IMG/VR virus record: IMGVR_UViG_3300005534_000005
Location: 1 to 42,970 of that record
Source: a virus
Reading direction: 5' to 3' (one strand)
DNA: 42,970 bases
Shown: in pieces, positions 17,036 through 26,173 of the stretch
Position numbering within the stretch: the first letter of the stretch is position 1
Layout: every line of letters starts with the position of its first letter
The notes under the pieces: model-generated
Databases searched by the model: none
Seen by the model: the letters and a program-made list of their open reading frames with translations, nothing else
What the model was told of the DNA's origin: nothing
Program-made: the position numbers and the translations under genes

Positions 17036-18801
17036 TGTGATACTCCATTACCACTGCCACCGTTGGCGGCCATCATCTGCTGTATGCGTTGCATCCCTTC
17101 GGGAGAAGGAGGCGGGAGGGACGACAGTTGTTGAGCGGCCCCCTTCACGTCCATCGGATTACCTTGCGACGTGTTCATCATCGGGTTGAGCATCAAGCTA
17201 TCTGCGTACACGCCGTAGAGTTCGTTGAGGAGGAAGCGTGTCAACTCCATCGGGTTGATGAGGGGGTTAGGGCGTAGCATTCCAAATAGTTGTATTGCCT
17301 TGCTCTCACGCATCTGCTTCGTGAGGGGAAGCGACGTGTCGGGATCGACGTGGAGATCATAGATGGCGTTGTGGAGTTCGTGAGGCGCGAACTTGATCCA
17401 GATGGGTACACCGGCCGGCCCAAGGATGTCGAGCACGATGTCACTCGTCCAGTGCTCGATAATCACTTGGTTCATGTCGGTGACGAGATCGACAAGGAGA
17501 TCGGCACAAGCGTCACGATGTTCATCGATGCGGATTTGTGTCGCTTGGTTGACGATCTGTGCTTCCGTCGCCGAACGATCCGCACTCCCTGGTGCGTACT
17601 CACCGAACTGATTGACGCCGAGACCCATCAACTCCTGCGCCTCGCGATCCATCAACTCATCTTCTTCGATGAGGCCGGCCGGGATGCCCGACGAGACGAG
17701 TTCCTTCACACCGTTGATACTCTTGACGTGGACAACGCCCTTCGTATTGCCGTCGATGAGTTTACTCTCCTCATCTGGAGTGATGGTTCCAATCTCGGAG
17801 AGGAGCTTCACGATAGACACACGCCGATGACGCATAATCATCGTGCGAGTTTCGTTCTTCTCTCCTTGGATCGGCGTGATGATTTGGGAGAGCGGTACAC
17901 CCCAGAACGCCTCGTCATCTTGATTGAAGATGAGAGGATAGTAATTGAGGCGGCCGTTGTGTTGCAGGTCGTCCTCGCCCTCGAACAACACCTTCGACCG
18001 GGGATTGCCCTTCCTCGCGTTGCTGAACGGAGCATAGACGAACACGATCCCTGTCTTCTTATCCCTTATCTCTCGAAGCAGCACTCCGTTCTTCGCACGC
18101 TGGTTGGAGGAGGCTCCGGCCGTTATCATCTTGTTGTCGCCGATGCCTTCTTCAAGCTCCTCGGTGTTCTTGAGCCGCTTGTCGTGCTTGATGTCATCGA
18201 GAGTGCGGATACTCTCATAACACACCCAACGCGCCGAGTGAATGTCGGATGCGCCCTTTGGTAAGATGGTGTTGCCGGGGTGGGCCGGAAGTACCCAGGG
18301 CATGTTTGGGTGTACGAGATCGTTGTACTCGACGCGCTTGCGGCGATGATACGAGCCGTGTTCGGGAGCGCTCGTAGCGAGATCGTCGGGAGTGGGAGTG
18401 AACTCCGCGCCGTAGCCGAGACGTAGGCCGCCCGTACCAAACATGAACGCATGTTGTACGCAGCGCTTCATACTCTCCTTAACGTGCATCACGTCTAGGA
18501 GTTTGTTGTCGGCCCGCTCCATCAACTTGCACCAAATCATGTTCTCGACACCCGGCACTGAGGGCGTGATCGAGACAGACGGATTGCGGTAGTAGACGCG
18601 AGGGATGAAGGTGCGCGCGATCTTGAAGTAGACATTCGAGGGGAGGGTGCCGGCCGACCACTCCCCTCTATACCACCGCCGCCACATCGGCCATTGGTCT
18701 TCCTTCGCATACTTCTTGCGTTCTTCCTTGCCTTGTTTGACAGCGCTATCCCACCAGCCGATGTCAACTAGGCCGCGGCCGCCCGTGTACCCATCAGCCA
18801 T
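17032..18801 (-). CDS. Portal protein
   Basis: 589 residues, start one base after the ATP-grasp gene stop. The N-terminal half has the portal pattern: DQWPMWRRWYRGEW, IPRVYYRNPSVSITPS, and later IFNQDDEAFWGVPLSQIITPIQGEKNETR, which is strongly typical of podoviral portals. The last 120 residues are helical (NPLINPMELTRFLLNELYG) and end in a flexible Pro/Met/Gln/Gly tail. The portal forms the ring at one head vertex through which DNA is pumped by the terminase. The large terminase is two genes upstream. Confidence 0.88.
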   Translation of the reverse strand: MADGYTGGRGLVDIGWWDSAVKQGKEERKKYAKEDQWPMWRRWYRGEWSAGTLPSNVYFKIARTFIPRVYYRNPSVSITPSVPGVENMIWCKLMERADNKLLDVMHVKESMKRCVQHAFMFGTGGLRLGYGAEFTPTPDDLATSAPEHGSYHRRKRVEYNDLVHPNMPWVLPAHPGNTILPKGASDIHSARWVCYESIRTLDDIKHDKRLKNTEELEEGIGDNKMITAGASSNQRAKNGVLLREIRDKKTGIVFVYAPFSNARKGNPRSKVLFEGEDDLQHNGRLNYYPLIFNQDDEAFWGVPLSQIITPIQGEKNETRTMIMRHRRVSIVKLLSEIGTITPDEESKLIDGNTKGVVHVKSINGVKELVSSGIPAGLIEEDELMDREAQELMGLGVNQFGEYAPGSADRSATEAQIVNQATQIRIDEHRDACADLLVDLVTDMNQVIIEHWTSDIVLDILGPAGVPIWIKFAPHELHNAIYDLHVDPDTSLPLTKQMRESKAIQLFGMLRPNPLINPMELTRFLLNELYGVYADSLMLNPMMNTSQGNPMDVKGAAQQLSSLPPPSPEGMQRIQQMMAANGGSGNGVSQ

Positions 18802-18802
18802 G

Positions 18803-20071
18803 CTACAGCCATCCCCATTGCTTCAACTTCGCGATGTCATCGTTGACACGCGCGCCTATGTCCGTCCGATACTGCTTCCCCAAAACTGCGATCTTGTCGA
18901 GCAAGCGGTACACGCGACGCCGCGCCTCATACGTGTAATCCGGCTTGCCGCGTCGATTAATTGATCCCACCGCTGTTGCTTTGAGTAGGACACCATCGCC
19001 GCTAGCAGTGAAGTAATCGCCTCTTTCTTGAAACAGGTCGGTGAGGAACAGATGCCAGATATTGTCATCGTCGATGCCTGTGATCGGTTCCGGTTCATCG
19101 TCGCTGTCGGGCTTACGGACAGGCCACGGCGGGACCGAGAGGCGCACCGCGATCATTGTGTCTTCCGTCAACTTCATTTCCTTCTTCGTACCGTTTGCGA
19201 CATCGAGGAGGAACTGGCCGGCTGGTTCTTCAAGCCCTTCGATGAGCGCTTCGACCGCATCGTAACCCATGCGCGAAGTCGCTTCAAGCGCATATGCACC
19301 ATCTTCGGTGACGATACAGTTCACGTCGAGCGGCCCCCTATACCCGATCATCCGAAGGAATGGGGCGATACGCTCCACAGTAGCAGAAGTAAGCCGATTT
19401 CCGTCAGCGCGAATGACAATGTTGCCCATGCAGCCAGTGTTGACGCCGAGATTACCCGCGAGGAACCGTTTCTCCTCGAATGTGTGGTTGAACGGCCGAA
19501 TGAACTCGTTCCCATTGAACCACCCCTCCGTCGAGACTTCCACTCCACTGACAATCTGCTGGACTATGCCATCGCACTTCTCCTGTAGTTTCGCTAGGCA
19601 GCGATCCCACAGCTTCTCGTCCTTGCAAACCATCGTCTTGGCCGTCGATAAGTTGCCGTTCGGTTTCACTACCCATCCTTCACCCCATCCTTCCTTCTGT
19701 GTGATCGCTTTGGCTTCTGCCGTAGAGTGGAACTCGAACGTGGGCGGGACGGAGACGCCTGCCCGTTCAAAGAGTTCCATACCCTTGACGCGGTTGAGTT
19801 CGATAATGTCGAGGAGCGAGGAGAAGCCAATAGCCGGCTTGTTGAAGGAGCGTACGAGGTCTTCATACTTGCCGAGGCCGACGCTATCAGCGATGATGAG
19901 ATCGGCGCGACGGGCCGCCGTCTGCCATGACGGGACACGTGAGATGATCCCCCGGCCGGCCTTCTTGAACCGCTCATCCGGTATCCACACATCTACCGAA
20001 TGACCTTCGAGGGCGAGCCGTTGGGCCACCCCAAGGCCATCTCCTTCCTTACTGACAAATAAGACACGCAT
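18803..20071 (-). CDS. PurD-like ATP-grasp ligase between terminase and portal
   Basis: 422 residues, TAATG junction with the large terminase. Residues 1-90 form an N-terminal Rossmann-like domain (MRVLFVSKEGDGLGVAQRLA). The ATP-grasp part follows: GWVVKPNG (K136), GVEVSTEGW (176-184), FEEKR (198-202), NTGCMG (211-216; NTGGMG in PurD) and ALEATSRMGYDA (261-272). PurD joins phosphoribosylamine and glycine using ATP. The conserved blocks argue for an active ATP-dependent carboxylate-amine ligase, but the Gly-rich loop after K136 is altered (NLSTAKTM), so the substrate may differ. The gene lies inside the packaging module, not near nucleotide genes, so a role in virion or DNA-end modification is possible. 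Confidence 0.8.
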   Translation of the reverse strand: MRVLFVSKEGDGLGVAQRLALEGHSVDVWIPDERFKKAGRGIISRVPSWQTAARRADLIIADSVGLGKYEDLVRSFNKPAIGFSSLLDIIELNRVKGMELFERAGVSVPPTFEFHSTAEAKAITQKEGWGEGWVVKPNGNLSTAKTMVCKDEKLWDRCLAKLQEKCDGIVQQIVSGVEVSTEGWFNGNEFIRPFNHTFEEKRFLAGNLGVNTGCMGNIVIRADGNRLTSATVERIAPFLRMIGYRGPLDVNCIVTEDGAYALEATSRMGYDAVEALIEGLEEPAGQFLLDVANGTKKEMKLTEDTMIAVRLSVPPWPVRKPDSDDEPEPITGIDDDNIWHLFLTDLFQERGDYFTASGDGVLLKATAVGSINRRGKPDYTYEARRRVYRLLDKIAVLGKQYRTDIGARVNDDIAKLKQWGWL

Positions 20072-21675
20072 TAGTGGTACATCCGAGGGACGCCGAACAG
20101 GTATTCGTCGTCGCGTTCGGGGCTGCGGAAGCCCATGCTTTCAGCATGGCCGGGGAAGAGTGTATCGAAGCCCCACGGATTAGGATCGGCGATCTTCTCC
20201 TCTGTCTCTTTGATCGTCGCGGCGATGCCGGCGCGCTCTATGACGATGAGTGCATGGAGGGCGGCCATGACACGATCATCCATACACCCGCTATCAGCCT
20301 CGATCTTCCCATCCTTCTCCACGAACGTATCGAGTTCCCCCTTCAGTTCAGGGGAGTGGATGGTGAATAGGTCGGAGAGAAGCTCTCTCGCCGTGCCGAG
20401 TATCAGGCCGCGATTGGCGACGGTCACATTCGTCCCGAAGTGCGAGAGGCGGGAGAGTATCTCTTGGTTCGATTGCTCTCCATGCGAGCCGCGATGGATG
20501 AGGTAGAGCGGATACACGTCGATGAGGCGGGCCAATGTCGTCCCCCCATGATTATTCCGTTCGACGTTCACGTACGCGTTATTGAACCGCTTCGCGAGAC
20601 TGGCAAGAACGGACCCGAAGGTATGCGGCTCGGTGTAGTCGGACGCGAATTCAGCGACTTGTTCTCGTGTGGTGAGGGAGAACACTTGTGCGACGGCGTT
20701 ATCATCGCCCACACCGCCAGAGGGATCAGCACCAATAACATAAGCGTGGTCAGGGGAAGGATGTCCATCAAGGACATGAAGATCAGCGCTTTCCCGCTTC
20801 CAGAGTTGTGTAGGCTCATAACGCACCTTCCGAAAGAAGCCGAAGCCGGTGGATTGGAAGCACTCGTCGAAGTCGATAGGGTAGGATTGTTTGAACTTAC
20901 GAAGGTTGCCGTCGAAGTCTATTTCGAGACGCTCGCGCCGCCACTGGAGTTGTTCGAGGGAGCAGCCGCGATGGAGGAGAATGAGTTCTTCGTACTCATC
21001 GGAGAGCGAGCCGTGGAATTGCTTACGTTCGGCTTCACTCGTGAAGGGGAGAGCATATTCAGCGACATCAATCCAAGGGATGAAGTGGAGCTTGAAGCCG
21101 CGCCCCCTACGAGCGCGCGAACACATACGATGGAACCAGTTGCCGACGCCGTGTCCCGTACTCTCGACGGTAATCTCGCCGTGTTCGGCGGCCGGGAAGG
21201 TGCCATCCACGATACTCTCCGGATCGGGGTAGCGCGAGGCTTCCGACAAGTGGAGATCGGTGATTGTGTCACCATGACCGAACGTGCTCGACCCGGCCGT
21301 GCCTATGAATATCTTGCTGTTCGTTTTCTCGAAGAATATCTCCTGCGCGCTCGCGCGGCCGATCTGCGGCTTGAGGCCGCCTTTGAGGTTCTTGACGATG
21401 AACTTCGCGCGCTGGAGAAGACGGCGTGTCGCATCGCCCTCGTGTGACACGATAACACAGGTACGGTTTTCTTCGGCGAGACACTTAGCGAGATACCTTG
21501 CGATGACGTAAGAGGAGACGCCAGTCTGTCGGGCTTTCGGGATGATGTTGCGACGGTGCCAACTTGCATCTAGCCGCGCCTGCACTTCATTCAAGCGAAA
21601 GGGGCAGCGCACGCCGTTCTTATCGACGATCTGAAACATCGTCTCGATGATGGGCCGGTAGGGAGATGGCGTCAT
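20071..21675 (-). CDS. terL: Large terminase subunit
   Basis: 534 residues from ATG 21675 (ATGA junction with the 115-residue exported protein); the longer upstream frame lies within that gene. ATPase motifs: Walker A-like PKARQTGVSS (46-55), Walker B region TITDLHLSEAS, and coupling motif ITVESTGHG. RNase H-like nuclease motifs: VIGADPSGGVGDDNAV, NVERNNHGGT and MDDRVMAALHA, supplying the acidic metal ligands. The enzyme cuts concatemeric DNA and pumps it into the head. Unusually, the small subunit gene lies about 6.6 kb upstream, with ten or more genes between. Confidence 0.93.
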   Translation of the reverse strand: MTPSPYRPIIETMFQIVDKNGVRCPFRLNEVQARLDASWHRRNIIPKARQTGVSSYVIARYLAKCLAEENRTCVIVSHEGDATRRLLQRAKFIVKNLKGGLKPQIGRASAQEIFFEKTNSKIFIGTAGSSTFGHGDTITDLHLSEASRYPDPESIVDGTFPAAEHGEITVESTGHGVGNWFHRMCSRARRGRGFKLHFIPWIDVAEYALPFTSEAERKQFHGSLSDEYEELILLHRGCSLEQLQWRRERLEIDFDGNLRKFKQSYPIDFDECFQSTGFGFFRKVRYEPTQLWKRESADLHVLDGHPSPDHAYVIGADPSGGVGDDNAVAQVFSLTTREQVAEFASDYTEPHTFGSVLASLAKRFNNAYVNVERNNHGGTTLARLIDVYPLYLIHRGSHGEQSNQEILSRLSHFGTNVTVANRGLILGTARELLSDLFTIHSPELKGELDTFVEKDGKIEADSGCMDDRVMAALHALIVIERAGIAATIKETEEKIADPNPWGFDTLFPGHAESMGFRSPERDDEYLFGVPRMYH

Positions 21676-22019
21676 TGTGGATCGGGAGTGAGGAGCTTTC
21701 TCATACGCGCGTCGTCGGGCGGCGTGGCGGCCTTCTCCTCTTGATACTTCCGATACCGCTGCAACGCGCCACCGTTGATGAACTGCATCGCGTAGGCTGT
21801 GCAGAGCGGTTGAGAGGGATCGTAGGCATCGCACGCAGGCGCGTTGGCACCGCAGACGCCACCTGGTTGCCGAAAGGAATGGCCCATCGTATCGGCCGGC
21901 CGAATGGCGTATTCCATGCAGATGTGGAGCTTCCACACGAGGTTCGCATCTGACGCCGATAACTCCTCCGCTTGCGCTGCAAGTGGGAGAAGGAGGACGA
22001 GGGCGGTAAAGGCTTTCAT
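21672..22019 (-). CDS. Exported hypothetical protein upstream of the large terminase
   Basis: 115 residues with a clear signal peptide (MKAFTALVLLLPLAAQAEE; likely cut after AQA). The mature part has five or six cysteines (HICMEY, GGVCGAN, PACDAY, PLCTAY), fitting disulfide bonds in the periplasm. The C-terminus is charged (KYQEEKAATPPDDARMRK). GGAGCGATAGG lies before the ATG. Not recognised. One of six exported or lipoprotein genes in this stretch. Confidence 0.7.
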   Translation of the reverse strand: MKAFTALVLLLPLAAQAEELSASDANLVWKLHICMEYAIRPADTMGHSFRQPGGVCGANAPACDAYDPSQPLCTAYAMQFINGGALQRYRKYQEEKAATPPDDARMRKLLTPDPQ

Positions 22020-22029
22020 CCTATCGCTC

Positions 22030-24297
22030 CTAGTTGAGTGTCCATGCGATCACGCCAGAGCCGGCTGAGAATGGTGCGAATACCTTGACGCGCGCCGAGC
22101 CTGCAAACGTGCCTGTGCCGTTGCTCGATTGGACCTGTACGAGAAACGTGCTGCCACTGACAACCGCACGAGCCTGTGCAGCCCCCGACCCACTTGCAAG
22201 CACTGTCGTCGTTGCACCAGCCGTCAACACGCCATTTGCAACATCGAATGGGATAAGATATTTAGCGACACCGTTGCCGACTGAACCAGTATCTCCGCCA
22301 ATCGTAATCTCGATAAGACCTTGTGTGTACGCATTGGCCGTGACACTTGGTACGATGGTGACTAGTGTCGTCCATGCCGTAAAGGACGTTGGGCCGTTAA
22401 AGCGGAAGATGCGTACATCTTCGAGTGAGTCGTTCGTGTTGTCAACACGTTGGGCGACGCTGCTAGAGAACCCTTTACCATTGTCTTTGACTTGAAGGTA
22501 TGTGTCGGGCAGTTCGGGCGGCAGGATAATCATTGCCTGACTACCCGCGTTACAGTTGATCGAACCGTTCTGCGCGACCGGGTTCTTGTTTAGCGTAACG
22601 GACGTGTTACTATTGATTGTTTGAATGTACGTGCCGGGATCAAAGCACGGCCCAAAGACTTGCACCTTGTTGCTATAGACCGTGTTGTAGTTGTTGAAGT
22701 TCGCCGTCGCCGATGTGACCGTGGGGCTAGAGGTACTCGTAACGGCGTCCTGGACTGTAGGATCGACAACAACCATCCATGACGGAGAGGTAGTAGAGCT
22801 GGCCGTCTGAGAGAGGTTCGCACCACCGCCTACACAGCTAAGGATGTAAGTGTAGCGATGTAGAGTTGAGTAGGTGCCGGGTTGCGGCCCGAGGCCATAC
22901 CCTTCGATCAACGCGCCAACATCGGCACTGCCACAGGCGAGGGAAGCAGATGAGAGGGACGTACTTCCTGCGGTAGTCGAGCCGTCGGCAATGTGGCGTC
23001 CATACTTTGTCGTATTTCCGCCGATATCGACCTCGGCATGATCGCCAGTATACGAGGAGATACCGTATACTTCGGCCTTGCCGAGACCAGAGCCGGTCGG
23101 GATGCCTACCGTGAGGTTAGTGGTGGGATTGAGGTACTTATCAGGTTGTGCTCGGAAGATCGCTCCACCTGTGAAGGGAAGCAGGACAGGGCTTTCGCCC
23201 GCACTCATCACCTGCGGAGAGCCGTAAGCTCCCTTCATACGACAACCGACGCAGCCCACATTGAAGCCGACGCCGTTCGTATCGCCGAAGTATAGGAAGT
23301 CGCCGGCCGACACGTCGAGGTAGCCGCCTATACCTGGGGTGTTGTTGTTGAACGCGTTGCCGACCGTTGGATCGGCGAGAAGGTTCGGCAGGTTGAGTAG
23401 CGGGTTGTTCATATAGAACTTGGTATTCGTGAGCGTGTTGACACGCCCATATCCGTTGACGCCAGTGGCGTCTAGTGTGATGTTGGCGTTCGTATCGACT
23501 TGGAAGGGGGTGATAGTGCCAGTGCCATCCGAATGCGTGGATTGTAGCGCCCACTGCGCGTAGGTAGTGGGGCTTGCGCCCCACGTAATGTCAATGCCAG
23601 TGTTGCTCGCGAAGTGCTGGCCGACCGACGATGGATGGTTCGATGGGAACGTCAACGAAGTCCAGAACGGGCCGCCGAGGGATGCAATGGCTGCGGCTGC
23701 GGTCGTAGCTCCCGTACCCCCGCTACCGAGCGGCAATGCTACACCGAGTGAGAGACCGCCTCCTGCGACGTAGGTGGTAGCGTGGGCGGCTATGATAGTA
23801 CCGACGCCTGAGATCACTGCGCCGGGAGATAACAGCCACGCGGAGAGACCGCCGAGCGTCGGATTGGAGTTGAGCTTATATGTCCCCTTCGGCACGATGA
23901 CGAGCGCGCCATTGGCGGCGGCATCGACGGCCGAGAAGATCGTCGTGTTGTCGTTCGTACCAGTCGGATCAGCACCGAATTGTCGTGGATCAATACCAGT
24001 AGCAGGAAACTGTGCGAGCCAGCACTTGCCGTCACCGCTACGTACCTGTGATCCGTTGTCTCCCGAACCGCCGTTGAGGGAACAGGGGGAGCTGGACGGA
24101 GTGTAGAGGAGAGGTTCTACATCACCTTTCGTCGTGAAGCCTTGACGGATGACGGCCTTGAAGGCTGTCGTCGGTACGGTGAGAAGTTCAGCATTGTTGC
24201 CGACGACATGGAGGGCTTGTGGATCATAGGCCGCGCTCGCCGCACTCGCTAGAGCGATGGAGGAAGCGGCCGCCAGTAAGAGCTTCCGCAACATCAT
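22030..24297 (-). CDS. Pectate-lyase-like fibre or spike protein with signal peptide
   Basis: 755 residues from ATG 24297 (ATGA junction); GTG 24303 and ATG 24294 are alternatives. It opens with a signal-peptide-like segment (LRKLLLAAASSIALASAASA). About 110-165 residues in, GIDPRQFGADPTGTNDNTT then ALVIVPKGTYKLN match the start of pectate-lyase-3 type right-handed beta-helix proteins, common in tail spikes and polysaccharide-cutting enzymes. The remainder is beta-rich with many Gly, Ser and Asn. The C-terminus (SARVKVFAPFSAGSG) is also beta. Either an exported polysaccharide-active protein or a spike with an unusual leader. Active-site residues cannot be placed by eye. Confidence 0.7.
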   Translation of the reverse strand: MMLRKLLLAAASSIALASAASAAYDPQALHVVGNNAELLTVPTTAFKAVIRQGFTTKGDVEPLLYTPSSSPCSLNGGSGDNGSQVRSGDGKCWLAQFPATGIDPRQFGADPTGTNDNTTIFSAVDAAANGALVIVPKGTYKLNSNPTLGGLSAWLLSPGAVISGVGTIIAAHATTYVAGGGLSLGVALPLGSGGTGATTAAAAIASLGGPFWTSLTFPSNHPSSVGQHFASNTGIDITWGASPTTYAQWALQSTHSDGTGTITPFQVDTNANITLDATGVNGYGRVNTLTNTKFYMNNPLLNLPNLLADPTVGNAFNNNTPGIGGYLDVSAGDFLYFGDTNGVGFNVGCVGCRMKGAYGSPQVMSAGESPVLLPFTGGAIFRAQPDKYLNPTTNLTVGIPTGSGLGKAEVYGISSYTGDHAEVDIGGNTTKYGRHIADGSTTAGSTSLSSASLACGSADVGALIEGYGLGPQPGTYSTLHRYTYILSCVGGGANLSQTASSTTSPSWMVVVDPTVQDAVTSTSSPTVTSATANFNNYNTVYSNKVQVFGPCFDPGTYIQTINSNTSVTLNKNPVAQNGSINCNAGSQAMIILPPELPDTYLQVKDNGKGFSSSVAQRVDNTNDSLEDVRIFRFNGPTSFTAWTTLVTIVPSVTANAYTQGLIEITIGGDTGSVGNGVAKYLIPFDVANGVLTAGATTTVLASGSGAAQARAVVSGSTFLVQVQSSNGTGTFAGSARVKVFAPFSAGSGVIAWTLN

Positions 24298-24665
24298 CGC
24301 CACGCTTCGATTGTGACGATAGCATTCGACGGACAGATGATGGATGGGTTCGGCTTACCGTCCGGCACAGCGATTAGGACGGGGCCGAGGTCGGTACGAA
24401 GGATACCGCTCGACGCTCCATTGGTGGTGTTGGCGATGGGGACGATAGCCGTACCGGCGAAGTTTATGTAGAGCGGCCCCCCGTTGCTACTGAGCCGGAG
24501 GATCGTACCGACGTTGCCGTTGGCGTCGACTGGTAGTGCGTAGGTCTGTGCCACGCCTGCCGCAAGGATGAGGCTGTCGATCCAGTTGGCGAACTGGACG
24601 AGGCCGGGAACTTGCACACCCTGATTGCGAGTGATCGGGACGATACGTGTGATCGATGCGACCAT
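24294..24665 (-). CDS. Hypothetical protein, possible virion component
   Basis: 123 residues, no signal peptide, beta-rich and mostly neutral (GNVGTILRLSSNGGPLYINFAGTAIVPI). The C-terminal half ends with two strands (SIICPSNAIVTIEAW). Its stop overlaps the start of the spike-like protein. Pattern and position suggest a small fibre-associated or surface protein; no specific family recognised. Confidence 0.65.
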   Translation of the reverse strand: MVASITRIVPITRNQGVQVPGLVQFANWIDSLILAAGVAQTYALPVDANGNVGTILRLSSNGGPLYINFAGTAIVPIANTTNGASSGILRTDLGPVLIAVPDGKPNPSIICPSNAIVTIEAWR

Positions 24666-24674
24666 GTTGAAAAC

Positions 24675-24938
24675 TCACTTAGGAGTGGCGGGGGCGTGCG
24701 CGTTGAAGACAGAGAGAGCACGAACTTCATCGCACTTCTTGTCTGGGAAGGAGAGAGACATACCGACCGGCGCGGAAGGATCACGGTCGTCGTACAGAGT
24801 GTAGGAGCAATCGCTCCACTCGATGACGTGTCGATTGAACTTGTCGGAGAGATCGCGCCCCGGAGAGGGAGGTTGCGGCGGAGCTTCCTGCGCGAGAGCC
24901 GGCCCCGCGAGGAGGAGTAGAAGGATCGCGAGCTTCAT
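24675..24938 (-). CDS. Small exported hypothetical protein
   Basis: 87 residues with a short, strong signal peptide (MKLAILLLLLAGPALAQE; cut after ALA). The mature domain of about 70 residues begins Pro-rich (APPQPPSPGRD) and has two cysteines (DCSYTLYDD and KKCDEVR), likely a disulfide. The ATG overlaps the stop of the glycine-rich gene upstream (ATGA). No known function. Confidence 0.7.
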   Translation of the reverse strand: MKLAILLLLLAGPALAQEAPPQPPSPGRDLSDKFNRHVIEWSDCSYTLYDDRDPSAPVGMSLSFPDKKCDEVRALSVFNAHAPATPK

Positions 24939-26173
24939 AAGTTCGCCTTTCCGTTACACGCAGCGCCCGCAGTACCGCCTGTAGCGCCAGAGTGCGCGCC
25001 GCCCGCACCCCCAGCACTATCACCGACAACGGGATGCGTGTAGGAGTTGGCCGCTAGATTGATAATGTCGATTGCGCCACAGTTGCCGCCTTGGCCGCCA
25101 TCCCCACCGACACCCGTAGTCGATCCGTTGCCACCTGCTGCACCAGCGCCGCCACTTACGTCGAGCGCGTTGGTTGCTGTCGTACCGATGAGGGAACCTA
25201 CAACGAGATGTAACCAACCACCGGCTCCACCGCCGCTACCTCCACCGCCGCCAGCCGTACCTGCAACGCCAGCGGCACTTGCACCTGCATTCTCTCCTAA
25301 GGCGGCGATACAGCTTGCGGCCGTCGAAGCTCCTCGATTGATAGTGCCTGCCGCGATGCGTAGCGGCCCGCCAGCGGTTCCACTAGCACCGCTACCCCCG
25401 CCAGCATTAGTACCATCACCCCCACCTGCGCCGCCTACTGCGCCGCCTGTAGATATAGAGATCGTGGCAGGCGTACCATTGAGGTAGTAAGTGAACACAG
25501 GATTGAGAGCGAGTAAGCTGAGGTTCACTCCGAAGCCGGCCGTTCCACGCTGCGCTGCGGCCGCGCCACCCGCATTAGGAGTAGCAGAAGCACCGCCGGC
25601 ACCTGCCGCACCACCACGGCCGCCAAGCATCCATTGTTGTGCGGCTTGCCCCTGTGCGCCTGCTGTACCTACGCCCGTTGTTCCTGTCTTGCCGCTCGTA
25701 CCTCCCTCTGAGTAGGGAACGTCTGTACGATCGGCGAATATACCTGTTGATGTGCCGCCCGTAGCTCCGGAGGCGGCAGCGTTCGTAGGGTTGTAGATCG
25801 CAGTCTCGATCTGCGGGAAGATGCCTCCGGCCGGACATGAAGTGAGATCTAGAGTGTTCTGTACCCGTATCCAGAAACCGTTCTGTGCGTTTAGATGTCC
25901 TGTACCGTTGATCGTGAGATTAGCGTAGTTCATCTCACGGTTAACGGTAGCCGTGCCGCTGTTTATAGTGACAGTACCATCGCTACCGATACCGAAGATC
26001 GCCCCGCTTGTCGTTGTGAGGGGAGAGCCGGCCGCGCCGAGCTTGTTGCCAGCTCCGTCCTCGATGACGAAGCCGGGAGCGGTAGTACCGCTCGATGACG
26101 GCCAGTTGGCGGCCGCTAGAGCGAGAGCGCTAGCGGTCAGGGAGAGGGCGACGGCGACGTGACGGAGCTTCAT
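24935..26173 (-). CDS. Glycine/alanine-rich exported protein
   Basis: 412 residues. A signal peptide (MKLRHVAVALSLTASALALAAA) is followed by NWPSSSGTTAPGFVIEDGAG, which closely matches the neighbouring 56-residue protein. Residues about 60-150 are beta-rich (SDGTVTINSGTATVNREMNYANL). From about 150 on there are long Gly/Ala-rich segments (GGRGGAAGAGGASATPN, GGGGGSGGGAGGW) ending in CNGKANL. Such Gly-rich blocks occur in polyglycine-helix adhesin tips of phage fibres and in some secreted adhesins. Function unknown; an exported adhesin or a fibre tip are the main options. Start ATGA-overlaps the 56-residue gene. Confidence 0.75.
   Translation of the reverse strand: MKLRHVAVALSLTASALALAAANWPSSSGTTAPGFVIEDGAGNKLGAAGSPLTTTSGAIFGIGSDGTVTINSGTATVNREMNYANLTINGTGHLNAQNGFWIRVQNTLDLTSCPAGGIFPQIETAIYNPTNAAASGATGGTSTGIFADRTDVPYSEGGTSGKTGTTGVGTAGAQGQAAQQWMLGGRGGAAGAGGASATPNAGGAAAAQRGTAGFGVNLSLLALNPVFTYYLNGTPATISISTGGAVGGAGGGDGTNAGGGSGASGTAGGPLRIAAGTINRGASTAASCIAALGENAGASAAGVAGTAGGGGGSGGGAGGWLHLVVGSLIGTTATNALDVSGGAGAAGGNGSTTGVGGDGGQGGNCGAIDIINLAANSYTHPVVGDSAGGAGGAHSGATGGTAGAACNGKANL

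Noticed and set aside
17290-18264. A 324-codon plus-strand open frame antisense to the portal gene
   Set aside because: It is a mirror of the portal coding sequence, caused by GC-rich codons, and lacks a ribosome-binding site in a transcribed context.
20440-21447. A 335-codon plus-strand open frame antisense to the large terminase
   Set aside because: Same reason: the terminase frame has clear motifs and the antisense frame has none.
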